NCBI GenBank assembly: GCA_012513605.1
Contig: JAAZBV010000024.1
Coordinates: forward strand, 1 to 33,722
Length of the DNA: 33,722 bases
Direction: 5' to 3'
From: Desulfatiglans sp.
Lineage (GTDB): Bacteria > Desulfobacterota > DSM-4660 > Desulfatiglandales > HGW-15
Below the pieces are notes generated by a model, which worked only from the letters and a program-made list of their open reading frames with translations, searched no databases and was not told where the DNA came from. The translations under genes and the position numbers were made by a program. Positions 1-8,864 of the stretch are shown one piece after another; within the stretch, counting starts at the first letter, position 1; every line of letters starts with the position of its first letter.

Positions 1-74
1 ATACTTTCGATAAGCATGAATCATATCCTCCTTCCCATAGGTTAGTCACCAACAGGAAGTACTTGATTTGATTC

Positions 75-698
75 ATGCTTTCAAGTTTTTTATTAACCTG
101 GCACCCACAAATTCTTGTGAGGAGCCACCAAATTGATATAACACGAAATAGCGGTGGGATTTCATCTGATGATCATGCACTTCTCAGAGTTTCACCAATT
201 GCAGAAAATGAACTAATGAATTTGACTATGGGAGATGAGACAGCCCTAACAGGCGACTGCATACGTACAATATTAGATAGAGTTAAAAATACCTTAACGA
301 CAGAAAAAGACAAAATAATTTTTGAAGAAAAGTCTAAATATCAAACTTTATGCACAGACCGAGATTGCATAAAAGATCAAAATGAAAAAATTGGCTCAAA
401 TTTGTATTGGGTATCTGGAAGGCTCGCTAAAATTATAACTCTTTTTACAGGTGTAATAGGTTTTTCCATACTCATTCTATCGATAGTAGTAACAACATTT
501 CTTTCAAGCCCTTTCCTCTTTAACTCAGTATTTTTGAGTTTTATTATTGTAACTCTTTTTTGTATTGCCATAATATTCGGACTAATGAATTGGTATAAAG
601 GAATAACTCTAAAAGAAATATTAAATAAATTAGAGATAAAAATACATGAGAATATTTTTCATTATTTGGAAAACATTTTAATTAAAGGAAAAGAATAA
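75..698 (+). CDS. Hypothetical two-helix membrane protein
   Basis: I do not recognise this 207-residue protein. Residues 1-115 are soluble and charged. They are followed by two hydrophobic segments at about 119-142 and 151-172, joined by a very short loop, and a charged C-terminal tail of about 30 residues, so a membrane-anchored protein with a cytoplasmic N-terminal domain is likely. In the same frame, coding-like sequence runs from the window edge to a TGA at 69-71, just before the first ATG. The true gene may therefore begin outside the window and be broken, or the ATG at 75 may be the real start; no convincing ribosome site precedes it. The gene is AT-rich like the next gene and unlike the rest of the window, which suggests an acquired segment. 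Function unknown. Confidence 0.5.
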   Translation: MLSSFLLTWHPQILVRSHQIDITRNSGGISSDDHALLRVSPIAENELMNLTMGDETALTGDCIRTILDRVKNTLTTEKDKIIFEEKSKYQTLCTDRDCIKDQNEKIGSNLYWVSGRLAKIITLFTGVIGFSILILSIVVTTFLSSPFLFNSVFLSFIIVTLFCIAIIFGLMNWYKGITLKEILNKLEIKIHENIFHYLENILIKGKE

Positions 699-910
699 AA
701 TCATATCAAAATATTTTTCCTGTTTTATATAAACGTCATATCGGGAAAAACGCGGTGTCAGGGCCTGATATTGCCACATTAGTAGGGCGTATGGGGCGCA
801 GGTAATTAACTCATGCAATTATCTTTACATTTTATCTACGTCTCATGCTTTTCATTGATAATAAACCGGCAAATCGAATAAAAATATCGTATAGCCAAGA
901 TTAGCAGAAT
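699..910. other. AT-rich intergenic gap
   Basis: No gene is supported here. A short frame at about 722-805 ends in residues GPDIATLVGRMGRR before a TAA and reads like the tail of a lost gene, but I cannot assign it. The last 60 bases are AT-rich and probably hold the promoter of the DUF4238 gene; no clear -35/-10 pair stands out. Confidence 0.3.
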
Positions 911-3406
911 ATGAGTAACGAATTAATAAGAAATAACCATTACGTACCTATCTGGTATCAAAAAAACTTTTTGTCCTCTAAGAGAGGGGCATTCTATTAT
1001 CTTAATCTTTACCCTGAGAAGGTTGAATCACCTGGTGAGGAAATTAAGTATAAGAAACAAATACGTTGGCCGTTCTCTCCCAAACAATGTTTCTATAAAA
1101 CTGATTTGTATACGACTTCTTTTTTAGGACACCTTAACGACGAAATTGAGCGGTACCTTTTTGGCAAAATAGATAGTGATGGATCAAGAGCCATTAAAGC
1201 TTTGATGGACTTAAATTATCGTTTGTTCCATGATTACTTTGTTAAAGTTTTTGAATACTTGGATATTCAAAAACTCAGAACGCCCAAAGGACTTATATGG
1301 TTAAGCCAAAAGTTTCCAATGATTACCCATAATCAGCTTTTAATTGAGATGCAGAATATCCAAAGGCTGCATTGTACATTATGGGCCGAAGCCGTAAAAG
1401 AAATCGTTTCGGCCAATAATTCCAAGATAAAGTTTATCGTGTCTGATCATCCTGTGACAGTGTATAATGCAGCTTGTCCGCCCACTTCAACTGAATGCAA
1501 ATATCCTAACGACCCAAGAATTGAAATGCAGGGAACGCAAACTATTTTCCCTCTGGATTCCAACCGGTGTCTGATTTTAACAAATTTGGATTATGCTAAA
1601 AACCCCAGTTTGCGAAATCTTAAAGAATTTAGACCAAATCCAAATCCTTTTCGAAACACATTGATAAGATATGATAACATCATTAATGGGAGAGAATTAT
1701 CAGAAGAAGATGTTGAGCATATTAATTATATAATTAAGTCTCGCGCATCACAATTCTTAGCTGCTGAAGAAAAAGAGTGGTTATTCCCAGAAAAAAGGGT
1801 CCATTCAGATTGGGTCAAATGCGGCAACGTGCTAAAGCCTCCCACTGATAAGCTTTATCAATTTGGAGGTGAAATATATGTTGGATACGAAGATGGTTCA
1901 TCCGAATACTTTGATCAATATGGACGAAGAGAACCAGAATCCGAATTTTTAAAGAAAAAGAAAAGGGCTGGAAAAATTGGTCCAAATGCTTCCTGTCCAT
2001 GCGGCAGTGGTAAAAAATATAAGAAATGTTGCAGAGATATACCTGATAATGAACGTCCAGCTAGCGATGTTCTAAGTATTCGTGAACGTAACCTATTTTT
2101 TTATGATATCGTTACAAGAATTTTGGGAGTGAATAGAAGCGGAGAGTTAGATTGGGACGAACTACGTAGAAATTTAACCAATGATAAAATTGCAAAAATA
2201 TATAAAGCGGTCGCTGGATTGTGGCCTCCATCTACTAATTTATTTGCACTGCTCCCGAGACCAGACACTAACGTTCTAAGGGCAATGTTTACAGGTATAA
2301 TCGATCCACGTGTTACGTATATGAACATAACCTGTTTTTCCTTTTATGCAGATGAGATTTTAATTCAGAGCCCTTTTGTAAATCCAAACAATATGAGGAA
2401 AGAATTTAGCCCTATAGAGAATCCTGGGCAATACAGAGATGAAACCATAAAAAATCTATATTTCCTGTTTTTAATAATGCCATGGATTGAAATTGGGCTG
2501 ATTAATTTGTTCCCAGATCCGTGGAACTTTAATTATACCTTGATGAAGACCGTTATGGATGCGGCTGAAAAAAGGAAAGATGCAAAAACTTTCGATGAAA
2601 AATCATATAACCAAATGAAAGAATTGTTTTTTGAAGACTATAAGCGAACTATTTTTACATTGCCAGATGAAAACCTCCGGGCCTTTTTTCGTCATAAATC
2701 TAAAGACCTATCAGAGGAAGAAATCTCCAAGCTAATCGATTATACTAAACGAATGAATGCTCAAGATCCGTTTGTAGATCTGAATCCTGGTAAGCCTGGA
2801 AAAGAATCAAGTCAGATGCGAATATCACGCATGACTCCAAACATGGAAATGACAATGTTTCTTGCGCAAGCTACGGGTTCGATGATAATAACTGATAACA
2901 ATTTCAGATGGTCAGAAATATGCTCATCAATCCCTTACTACTATGGCCTCAGTAAAAATCCCTGGGACAAATTTGAAACCTTCGTATCTGAATATCTTGT
3001 TAAGTTTCCATTGATTGTTGACCAATTAGCTCATATGCAAGAGCTAAAAAAATCAGAGTTCATGTCTGTAAAGAGGGTGTTAAAACGGTTGTTGAATTTC
3101 ATTAATGCGGATCAGGCACCAAATAATTCTCAGATTGCTCATTTGCAGGAGGAGTTTGATATTGCTCAAACTGTAATGTCTAAATCAATTGAAAAATTGG
3201 TTCAAAAAGGTGAAAAAGCTATAGTCACATCTTCTTACCCAAAGCCCATGAACATCGATGCAAAATTAAGCTGCAAAATATCACCTATTGGGCACATTAA
3301 TAACTTGGTATATCGATTATTGGTAAGCTATGCTGGACATGATAAGTACATTAAATCGCTTCCTTTGTCACTTTATGTCGAGTATGGAAGCAAGGAAAGT
3401 GCTTAA
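911..3406 (+). CDS. DUF4238 family protein with internal SEC-C zinc motif
   Basis: An 831-residue cytosolic protein. The first 290 or so residues match the DUF4238 pattern: an N-terminal NNHYVPIWYQKNF motif (about residues 8-20), a FIVSDHPV strand near 175, IFPLDSNRCLIL near 212, and a final helix with ASQFLAAEEKEWLF near 280. A SEC-C zinc motif, CPCGSGKKYKKCC, lies at about 361-373. The remaining 450 or so residues match nothing I know and contain no membrane segment. DUF4238 proteins have no established reaction and are usually scattered, accessory genes. SEC-C binds zinc and is often an add-on for protein or nucleic-acid contact. The usual DUF4238 protein is far shorter, so the long C-terminal region is unusual. 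The gene is AT-rich compared with the rest of the window, fitting horizontal acquisition. The domain call is firm; the role is unknown. Confidence 0.85.
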   Translation: MSNELIRNNHYVPIWYQKNFLSSKRGAFYYLNLYPEKVESPGEEIKYKKQIRWPFSPKQCFYKTDLYTTSFLGHLNDEIERYLFGKIDSDGSRAIKALMDLNYRLFHDYFVKVFEYLDIQKLRTPKGLIWLSQKFPMITHNQLLIEMQNIQRLHCTLWAEAVKEIVSANNSKIKFIVSDHPVTVYNAACPPTSTECKYPNDPRIEMQGTQTIFPLDSNRCLILTNLDYAKNPSLRNLKEFRPNPNPFRNTLIRYDNIINGRELSEEDVEHINYIIKSRASQFLAAEEKEWLFPEKRVHSDWVKCGNVLKPPTDKLYQFGGEIYVGYEDGSSEYFDQYGRREPESEFLKKKKRAGKIGPNASCPCGSGKKYKKCCRDIPDNERPASDVLSIRERNLFFYDIVTRILGVNRSGELDWDELRRNLTNDKIAKIYKAVAGLWPPSTNLFALLPRPDTNVLRAMFTGIIDPRVTYMNITCFSFYADEILIQSPFVNPNNMRKEFSPIENPGQYRDETIKNLYFLFLIMPWIEIGLINLFPDPWNFNYTLMKTVMDAAEKRKDAKTFDEKSYNQMKELFFEDYKRTIFTLPDENLRAFFRHKSKDLSEEEISKLIDYTKRMNAQDPFVDLNPGKPGKESSQMRISRMTPNMEMTMFLAQATGSMIITDNNFRWSEICSSIPYYYGLSKNPWDKFETFVSEYLVKFPLIVDQLAHMQELKKSEFMSVKRVLKRLLNFINADQAPNNSQIAHLQEEFDIAQTVMSKSIEKLVQKGEKAIVTSSYPKPMNIDAKLSCKISPIGHINNLVYRLLVSYAGHDKYIKSLPLSLYVEYGSKESA

Positions 3407-3515
3407 TATCAGCTTGCTCATTCCATTGAGCTGCATGGGCTACTCTAAAGCTTCAGAAATGTAAATGGGGACAACGACCTTAATTATTACAATAACTTCT
3501 TAAATGCAGTAATAT

Positions 3516-3557
3516 CAAGGCTGTTAAAAGTTTTTAACTTTTGCAGCCTTGCTTTTT
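3516..3557 (+). terminator. Rho-independent terminator
   Basis: CAAGGCTG at 3516-3523 pairs with CAGCCTTG at 3544-3551. An inner AAAAGTT/AACTTTT stem closes a 3-base loop, and CTTTTT follows. It lies about 110 bases after the stop of the DUF4238 gene and in the right orientation to end its transcript. Confidence 0.7.
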
Positions 3558-3928
3558 ATGGGATGGTTTAAGAAAAAACTGATATTAAAATCTTAAGAGT
3601 GGTCATCATTTTTGGTAATAAGACGCAGAGCGTAAAATCAATGCATTACAATGTTGACCATGGGAATGAGAAAAGAGGGCACAGTCGCTGTGCCCCTACG
3701 TTGTTTGATACTAATCTACAGAAACGTATTTTGAAAATAAATGTATAGGCGAATAATTATTCTCCCCTACGTAAATAGATCTTCTGTTGACTCTTGTTAT
3801 TTTAGGATGAGTTAAAGGCAGACTTGATACCTTTTTGAACACTGGATTCCGCGGTCCCCGAAGACAGTATCGGGATCTTCGACAAACCACAGAATGCCAA
3901 AAAGGGGTTATTCAAAGGTCTCAGGATA
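3558..3928. other. Non-coding gap with palindromic scraps
   Basis: No gene is supported. The stretch holds a perfect 8-bp palindrome with a 3-base loop at 3677-3695 (GGGCACAG, TCG, CTGTGCCC) followed by CTACG. It also holds an imperfect inverted repeat around 3857-3881 built on GAAGA/TCTTC, within a segment starting ACTGGATTCC. Such short GC-rich palindromes resemble dispersed intergenic repeat elements, but no second copy occurs in this window. Confidence 0.35.
3677..3695. repeat. Perfect short palindrome, REP-like
   Basis: The 8-base arms GGGCACAG and CTGTGCCC flank the loop TCG. No T-run follows on either strand, so a terminator is unlikely. It is GC-rich in an AT-rich gap, which fits a dispersed palindromic repeat, but this is the only copy in the window. 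Confidence 0.4.
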
Positions 3929-3994
3929 TCAAATGTTCAGTCCCTTTCTATACTTTTTCAACCACTCAAGGTATTTCTTTATCATGTCTGGCCT
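3929..3994 (-). pseudogene. 3' remnant of a second ferredoxin-type aldo/keto reductase
   Basis: Read on the minus strand, this stretch encodes [20 protein letters not shown] followed by I and a TGA stop. It closely parallels the end of the intact reductase (IPDMIKENLEWVEEYKRNL, stop at 7125). At the DNA level, 3951-3991 and 7141-7181 agree at about 34 of 41 positions by hand alignment. An in-frame TGA precedes the matching part, and the rest of the gene is absent. It overlaps, in another frame, the last codons of the ABC ATPase at 3982. The fragment is most simply the tail of a lost paralogue; it is too diverged to be a very recent copy. Confidence 0.7.
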
Positions 3995-4746
3995 GAATCA
4001 GGTAATACGCATGCCCTGCTTTCCAGCATCTCTACTGCTGATTCTTTACTTGATGATCTCACATCAATACTCCTGCATATTCTTCCATCAACCAGCTCTA
4101 TAATACGGTCTGAGCGTATAGCCACCTCCCTGTCATGAGTCACCATTACAAGGGTGGTATTGTTTTCCCTGTTGATCTCTCTTAAAAGATCAAGCACCTT
4201 TGCACCGGTTTCCCTGTCCAGGTTGCCTGTGGGTTCATCCGCAAATATTACCTTTGGCCTGTTGATCAGTGCCCTTGCTATAGAAACACGCTGCTGCTGG
4301 CCGCCTGATATCTGTGTTACATATTTATTTTTAATGTCGCCTAAACCCACACGGTCTATAAGCCTGTTTGCCTCTTCTATCAAATCCTGGCCAGGCCTTC
4401 CGCTTTTTATCCAGTGGGGCATCAGAATATTTTCAAACACTGTAAACTCCGGCAGCAGATGATGGAACTGGAAGACAAACCCTATGTTCTCGTTTCTGAA
4501 TGAGGCAAGTTTGTTGACGTTTATATCCGAGAATGACTGCCCGTCTATCACAATTTTCCCTGATGTAGGTGGATCAAGCAGGCCAAGACAGTTTAAAAGC
4601 GTGCTTTTCCCTGAACCGGATGGGCCGATCAGGGCGGTAAAGGTGTTCCTCTCTATTTCAAGTTCTATATCAAACAGGACATGGGTCTGGATTGTTGTGC
4701 CATAAACCTTGTTGAGCCTCTTTACCTGTATCATGTTATCAGCCAT
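3982..4746 (-). CDS. ABC exporter ATPase, LolD/MacB-type
   Basis: A 254-residue nucleotide-binding subunit that hydrolyses ATP to drive the FtsX-type permease encoded just upstream. Visible motifs are Walker A GPSGSGKS (41-48), the Q-loop around [11 protein letters not shown] (90-100), signature SGGQQQR (147-153), Walker B VIFADE (166-171) and the H-loop histidine at 204. [10 protein letters not shown] is typical of the LolD/MacB subfamily. The start overlaps the permease stop by 8 bases, with GAGG nine bases before ATG, so translation is coupled. The family normally ends near residue 222 (VDGRI). The last 30 or so residues look like read-through into foreign sequence, finishing inside the aldo/keto reductase remnant in a different frame, so the C-terminus was probably replaced by rearrangement. 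All catalytic motifs are intact. The substrate cannot be told: lipoprotein sorting, an antibiotic or a peptide are all possible. Confidence 0.92.
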   Translation of the reverse strand: MADNMIQVKRLNKVYGTTIQTHVLFDIELEIERNTFTALIGPSGSGKSTLLNCLGLLDPPTSGKIVIDGQSFSDINVNKLASFRNENIGFVFQFHHLLPEFTVFENILMPHWIKSGRPGQDLIEEANRLIDRVGLGDIKNKYVTQISGGQQQRVSIARALINRPKVIFADEPTGNLDRETGAKVLDLLREINRENNTTLVMVTHDREVAIRSDRIIELVDGRICRSIDVRSSSKESAVEMLESRACVLPDSGQT

Positions 4747-5950
4747 TTCTTATTACCTCAATGGGCGATAATCTTGATGCACGGCTAGCAGGTATGGCAG
4801 AGGCAAGTGTGGAGGCGATAACCGCAAGGACTACAGGGAGAATAATATAGGAGGTCTTTATCTCAAGGCCAAAGGCTATCATATCCCCCATTGCCTTTAT
4901 AAAGAGTATTGATATGCCATAACCTATGCCGATCCCTGCGACTGACCCTGTTGCGCCCAGGATAAAACCCTGCACAACAAATATCCTGGCTGAACTTATG
5001 TCAGTTGTGCCCATGGCTTTAAGTATGCCGAGCTGTCTTGATTTCTGGACAGCAGATATGGCAAGTACGCTCGCTATGCCAAGGGAGATGGAAAAAAGTA
5101 CAAAGAACTGGATGGTGTATGATGATGAACTCTGGGATGAAAGGGCTGCCAGCATCTCCTTGTTTGTCTTCTGCCATGATTCAATCTTTACCCTGGTAAA
5201 ATAACGTGAATATTTCCGCGCTATTGCCTCCGCCTCAAAGACATCCTTCACCTGCGCCTCAATCGCTGAGACACCATCAACCCCAAAAAAGGCCCTAACC
5301 CTGTCCAGTGAAAGCACAACAAGGCTGCTACCTGTTGCTGTGCTCAGATCAAAGATCCCACCTGCTATTAGAGAGACATTCTCTCCTTTATCATTCCTCA
5401 GGATAAACTTGTCACCTGTTACAAGGGCGAGTTTATTAGCAAGCTCCTTTGCTACAAGGGCGGTTTCGCCTGAAAACCTGTCGCTGCCTGCAATCAGCTT
5501 TTGCTTAATCCGGTAGATGCCCGGTCCATCTGGTTCCAGTAGCCCCTTTACACGCACCGGATGCACCGTGCTCGCCTCAAGCACAAAACCATTCCCGTTT
5601 GCAACCGGTGATATATAGGTGAACCTTTTATCCTTTTTAAGCTCCAATAAATATTGCTGCCATGAAAATATCTCAGGCCTCTCCTCAATGGCCGCCTTCC
5701 GAAACTCTTTAACAGCGGCTGAGCCTGTATCAATGGGGCCAGGCTTTCTATCTTCAGGTGATATAACGAGGTGCGGGGCAGACCCCACTGTCCTTTCAAT
5801 GATGCTGTTCTGAAGGCCGCCTATCAGGGAGGATAAAAAGAACTGCACAGCCACACCCATGGCAATGCCAAGGATAATAAAAAGGGTCTGAAGCCTCCCT
5901 TTAATCAGAAACCGCCATGCAATCATGATTTCATAGTTGTTTGGCTTCAT
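4739..5950 (-). CDS. ABC exporter permease, FtsX/MacB family
   Basis: A 403-residue inner-membrane subunit with the FtsX-family layout. There is one N-terminal helix (about 20-42, with MGVAVQFFLSSLIGGLQ), a periplasmic domain of about 220 residues, then three helices near the C-terminus. It ends with the classic [18 protein letters not shown] tail that contacts the ATPase. I chose the ATG at 5950 because it lies one base after the fusion-protein stop; the longer frame to 6001 would overlap that gene by 50 bases. The short cytoplasmic stretch ILKAMGTT is the usual coupling helix. With its neighbours it forms a MacAB-like or LolCDE-like complex. The permease and ATPase are separate proteins here, whereas classical MacB fuses them. 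No outer-membrane TolC-type gene is adjacent. Confidence 0.9.
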   Translation of the reverse strand: MKPNNYEIMIAWRFLIKGRLQTLFIILGIAMGVAVQFFLSSLIGGLQNSIIERTVGSAPHLVISPEDRKPGPIDTGSAAVKEFRKAAIEERPEIFSWQQYLLELKKDKRFTYISPVANGNGFVLEASTVHPVRVKGLLEPDGPGIYRIKQKLIAGSDRFSGETALVAKELANKLALVTGDKFILRNDKGENVSLIAGGIFDLSTATGSSLVVLSLDRVRAFFGVDGVSAIEAQVKDVFEAEAIARKYSRYFTRVKIESWQKTNKEMLAALSSQSSSSYTIQFFVLFSISLGIASVLAISAVQKSRQLGILKAMGTTDISSARIFVVQGFILGATGSVAGIGIGYGISILFIKAMGDMIAFGLEIKTSYIILPVVLAVIASTLASAIPASRASRLSPIEVIRNG

Positions 5951-5951
5951 A

Positions 5952-7097
5952 TTATTTTTCTGCTGGTATGTATAACAGGGTGTTTTCCGGTATATCCTCA
6001 AGGATTACCCATTTCTCACCAACCTCCCGGAAGCCTGTCTTTACAGGTGCTATACCATCTTTGCCCTTTATGTAGACATATCCCGCCCCATCAGCACGGG
6101 TGAGAAACCTTGATGGGGCAGCAGGCACATTGGTAAACCTCTCCGCTATGATCTCAACATTACCGGTCATGCCGTACCTGATAAAATCATGCTTATCAGT
6201 GATCTTTAACCTTGTAAGACAGCTTCCCCTTGATATGTCTACTTCAAGACAGACAAAAAAGAGCTTTGCCGCAATCTTATTTGAAGGATAGGCATCCAGC
6301 ACAATAAATGCATCCTGGTTGTTTTTGACAAAGGGCATATCCCGCTGGTCTATGTTTGCCTCTATCTCCCACTCCCTCTCCTCTATGATACTCATCAGCT
6401 CGGCATTATCCAGAACCGTCTCACCCTCGGTAAAATAAACATCCGTGATTATGCCCCTGTATGGGGCCTTTATCTGTTTGTCATCAATAGCTTTTTCCGA
6501 TAGCCTGATCTCTTCTGTAAGCACATGCCTTTCTGTTTCAAGTTTTGCCAGCACCCCGGAGGTGTTAAAGGTATCTATCTCTATTTTGGTCTGGTTATAT
6601 CCGGAAAGGGCCTGATTATAACCCTCGATAGCCGCATCCAGTTCTGCATCGGAAACGCCTCCAGCCTCTGAGAGTTTTTTAAGCCTGTTCATATAGCGTT
6701 CTGAATTACTCAGTGTTGCAGCATCCTTTTTAAGCTGCTCATGCAGCCTCGGGAGCCCGTTTTTCTTTGAATCCTCTATCTGCAGATTGATTGATGCGAG
6801 CCTGTTTTTGCTTATGGTAAGGTTTCTTCTCTCCCTGTAATCATCTATCAGGGCAACTGTTTCGCCCTTTTCAACCCTTGTACCCTCTGTTACGTTAAGC
6901 TGTATGATATCCCCGCCTGCCTTTGCCTTAACCCTATATGGCTTTGGTTCGCTCACAGTGCATGAGGCAAGCACTGTATAATCGAGGTTTATTGGTTTCA
7001 GGGTATAGCTCTCCTTCCCCTTTTCACTGCATGAAAAGAGAAGAGTTATTACAAACAGGGATATAATAAAAAGATTTTTATTAAGGTTTGATTTCAT
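5952..7097 (-). CDS. Periplasmic adaptor (membrane fusion) lipoprotein, HlyD/MacA-like
   Basis: A 381-residue adaptor. The N-terminus is a lipoprotein signal (hydrophobic 8-21, lipobox LFSC, Cys about 23), so it should be lipid-anchored. It is followed by a split biotinyl/lipoyl-like half-motif (IIQLNVTEGTRVEKGETVALI), a long charged alpha-helical hairpin (about 95-200), the second lipoyl half (APYRGIITDVYFTEGETV) and a beta-barrel and membrane-proximal region. Members of this family bridge an inner-membrane transporter to an outer-membrane channel. It is first in the operon, directly ahead of the permease, which fits a tripartite exporter. Only 27 bases separate its start from the stop of the upstream aldo/keto reductase, so all four minus-strand genes may be co-transcribed. 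Confidence 0.88.
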   Translation of the reverse strand: MKSNLNKNLFIISLFVITLLFSCSEKGKESYTLKPINLDYTVLASCTVSEPKPYRVKAKAGGDIIQLNVTEGTRVEKGETVALIDDYRERRNLTISKNRLASINLQIEDSKKNGLPRLHEQLKKDAATLSNSERYMNRLKKLSEAGGVSDAELDAAIEGYNQALSGYNQTKIEIDTFNTSGVLAKLETERHVLTEEIRLSEKAIDDKQIKAPYRGIITDVYFTEGETVLDNAELMSIIEEREWEIEANIDQRDMPFVKNNQDAFIVLDAYPSNKIAAKLFFVCLEVDISRGSCLTRLKITDKHDFIRYGMTGNVEIIAERFTNVPAAPSRFLTRADGAGYVYIKGKDGIAPVKTGFREVGEKWVILEDIPENTLLYIPAEK

Positions 7098-7124
7098 AAT
7101 TCCATGCCTGCGCCAGATATGGCA

Positions 7125-8150
7125 TTAAAGATTCCTTTTATACTCCTCAACCCACTCAAGGTTTTCCTTTATCATGTCTGGTATTGGTAAAGAGTATGGG
7201 CACCTTGTCATACACTCACCGCACCCGGTGCACTGGGCAGCCTTTTTAAGCAGGGATATGATCAGCATATTCTTAAGCGCCTGGGGCCCCAGCCTCTTCA
7301 CAAAGGTTTTTATCCCCATAACCATCTGTATGTGTATCCCAACAGTGCATGGGAGGCAGTAATCACATCTGCGGCAGAACTTTTTGTCATGCTCCCTCCT
7401 TATCTCCTCAATCTCTTTTTCTTCTTTGGGGGTAAGCTCATAACTGCCAGTAAATATCTCCCAGTTTCTGTCAATCAGCCCCTTTTCCTCAACGCCAGCC
7501 AGCACAAGTATATCAGGGATAGAGAGTGCCCACTTTAATGCAAGCGCAGCATCTTCTATTACACCGCCTGAGAATGGCTTCATGGCAAGGATGCCGATGT
7601 TCTTCTTAAGCGCTTTAGGTACAATCCTCTCTTTAGCTGCTGACTCAATAAAGCTCAGGCAGACCATGATGGTTTCAAAATAACCATCATCAATGATCCT
7701 TTCAAGCAGGTCAAGGCTGTGGCTTGTAACCCCTATGTGGCCTATAAGCCCCTGCTCCTTTGCCTTTCTTAACCCCTCAAGGGCTCCACCAGGCCTTGTG
7801 ACCCGTTCATACTCATCATCTGAACTCACTGCATGGCACTGATAGATATCTATATAATCCACCTGAAGGTTTTTCAGACTTACCTCTATGTCCTTCTGTA
7901 TGCCGTCAGCAAACCGGTTCATGGACTTTGTTGCAAGCACCACTTTTTTATTCGTCTGTTTTAGTGCTTTGCCTATACGCGCCTCGCTTGTGGAATACAT
8001 GCGCGAGGTATCTATAAAATCCATACCGGTCTCTACTGCATGTAACACCACCTCCACTGCCTGCGCCTCACCCACACGCTGAATGGGGATGCCGCCAAAA
8101 CCAAGCCGGGTTACCGTTAGCCCTGTGCTGCCAAGCGTTACTTTTTTCAT
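7125..8150 (-). CDS. Aldo/keto reductase with C-terminal ferredoxin-type cysteines
   Basis: A 341-residue predicted oxidoreductase. The TIM-barrel N-terminal part carries the aldo/keto reductase tetrad: D47, Y52, K75 and H106 (in FIDTSRMY, ATKS and YQCHA). The C-terminal 75 or so residues add CRRCDYCLPC and CTGCGECMTRCPY, ligands suited to an iron-sulfur cluster, as in a well-known family of anaerobe aldo/keto reductases. The natural substrate is unknown. The longer frame to 8234 is rejected: the ATG at 8150 is preceded by GGAAAGAGAG and begins at the conserved MKKVTLGSTGL. It is divergent from the gene at 8262, so the 111-base gap should hold promoters for both. A 3' fragment of a paralogue sits at 3929-3994. 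Confidence 0.93.
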   Translation of the reverse strand: MKKVTLGSTGLTVTRLGFGGIPIQRVGEAQAVEVVLHAVETGMDFIDTSRMYSTSEARIGKALKQTNKKVVLATKSMNRFADGIQKDIEVSLKNLQVDYIDIYQCHAVSSDDEYERVTRPGGALEGLRKAKEQGLIGHIGVTSHSLDLLERIIDDGYFETIMVCLSFIESAAKERIVPKALKKNIGILAMKPFSGGVIEDAALALKWALSIPDILVLAGVEEKGLIDRNWEIFTGSYELTPKEEKEIEEIRREHDKKFCRRCDYCLPCTVGIHIQMVMGIKTFVKRLGPQALKNMLIISLLKKAAQCTGCGECMTRCPYSLPIPDMIKENLEWVEEYKRNL

Positions 8151-8261
8151 ATTTTCTCTCTTTCCTTTTTTATTCAATACAGATATATCCTTTTTAATAT
8201 AGCTATAATAATAGATCATAGGAACAATATACAATCTTTATATCATACAAAGGAATTAATC

Positions 8262-8849
8262 ATGGAAGAAAGACTCTATCTGTTCAGAATAAACATTTTA
8301 GGTATATTACCGGAGGTCTGGAGGCGTTTCACTGTTCCATCCGATATCCCCCTTGACCGTCTTCACGATGTCATACAGATTATCATGGGGTGGACAGACA
8401 GCCATCTGCACGAGTTTACCATTTCAAAAAAACATTATACTGAATACCCTGAGTCAAAAGAGGATGGCCTTCCATGCGGGAAGTACAGGCTGGGTGATCT
8501 TGTTAAACGAAAGGGGTCTATTATCAGTTACCTGTACGATTTTGGCGATTCATGGGAACATGAGCTTATTCTTGAAGACAGTAATTATGCCGGCCAGGAG
8601 CTGCCAGTGCCTGTTTTTTGCCTGGAGGGAAAAGGGGCATGTCCGCCTGAAGATGTAGGTGGCATAAATGGATATGAAGAGTTCTGCAAGGTAATGAAAG
8701 ACCCGTTCCATGAAGATCATAATGCATTAACAGAATGGTATGGCGGCAATTTTGACAGCACACAGTTCGACCCTGACGAGACAAACTGGGAGATACTGAA
8801 ATACCTGAGGTGGTCAAGGAAGAGGCTTTTAGCCTGGGATACAGATTAA
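8262..8849 (+). CDS. Plasmid pRiA4b ORF-3-like family protein
   Basis: A 195-residue soluble protein of the pRiA4b ORF-3 family (also found as a passenger in IS1096-type elements). Family signs are the opening LYLFRINILGILPEVWRRF, the DRLHDVIQIIMGW helix, DSHLHEF, YLYDFGDSWEHEL and the acidic tail DPDETNWEIL. The biochemical role of the family is not established. AAGGAATTAATC ahead of ATG is a good ribosome site. The downstream flavodoxin-like ORF starts 16 bases after its stop, so the two may share a transcript. No transposase or inverted repeats surround it, so it is probably a resident accessory gene, not part of an active element. Confidence 0.88.
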   Translation: MEERLYLFRINILGILPEVWRRFTVPSDIPLDRLHDVIQIIMGWTDSHLHEFTISKKHYTEYPESKEDGLPCGKYRLGDLVKRKGSIISYLYDFGDSWEHELILEDSNYAGQELPVPVFCLEGKGACPPEDVGGINGYEEFCKVMKDPFHEDHNALTEWYGGNFDSTQFDPDETNWEILKYLRWSRKRLLAWDTD

Positions 8850-8864
8850 AGATTAGGATAAAGA

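Noticed and set aside
69-71. Second selenocysteine candidate: TGA just before the first ORF
   Set aside because: The flanking residues match no family with a Cys at that place, the upstream part is cut by the window edge, and the ATG follows within two codons.
3894-4103. Plus-strand frame of 69 codons opposite the ABC ATPase end
   Set aside because: Antisense to a well-supported gene and to the aldo/keto reductase remnant; its sequence has no family features.
5948-6001. Longer start (6001) for the permease
   Set aside because: It would overlap the fusion-protein gene by 50 bases and adds non-homologous residues; ATG 5950 directly after the stop fits better.
8262-8849. Insertion sequence suggested by the pRiA4b ORF-3-like gene
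   Set aside because: No transposase, terminal inverted repeats or target duplication nearby; the family often occurs outside elements.
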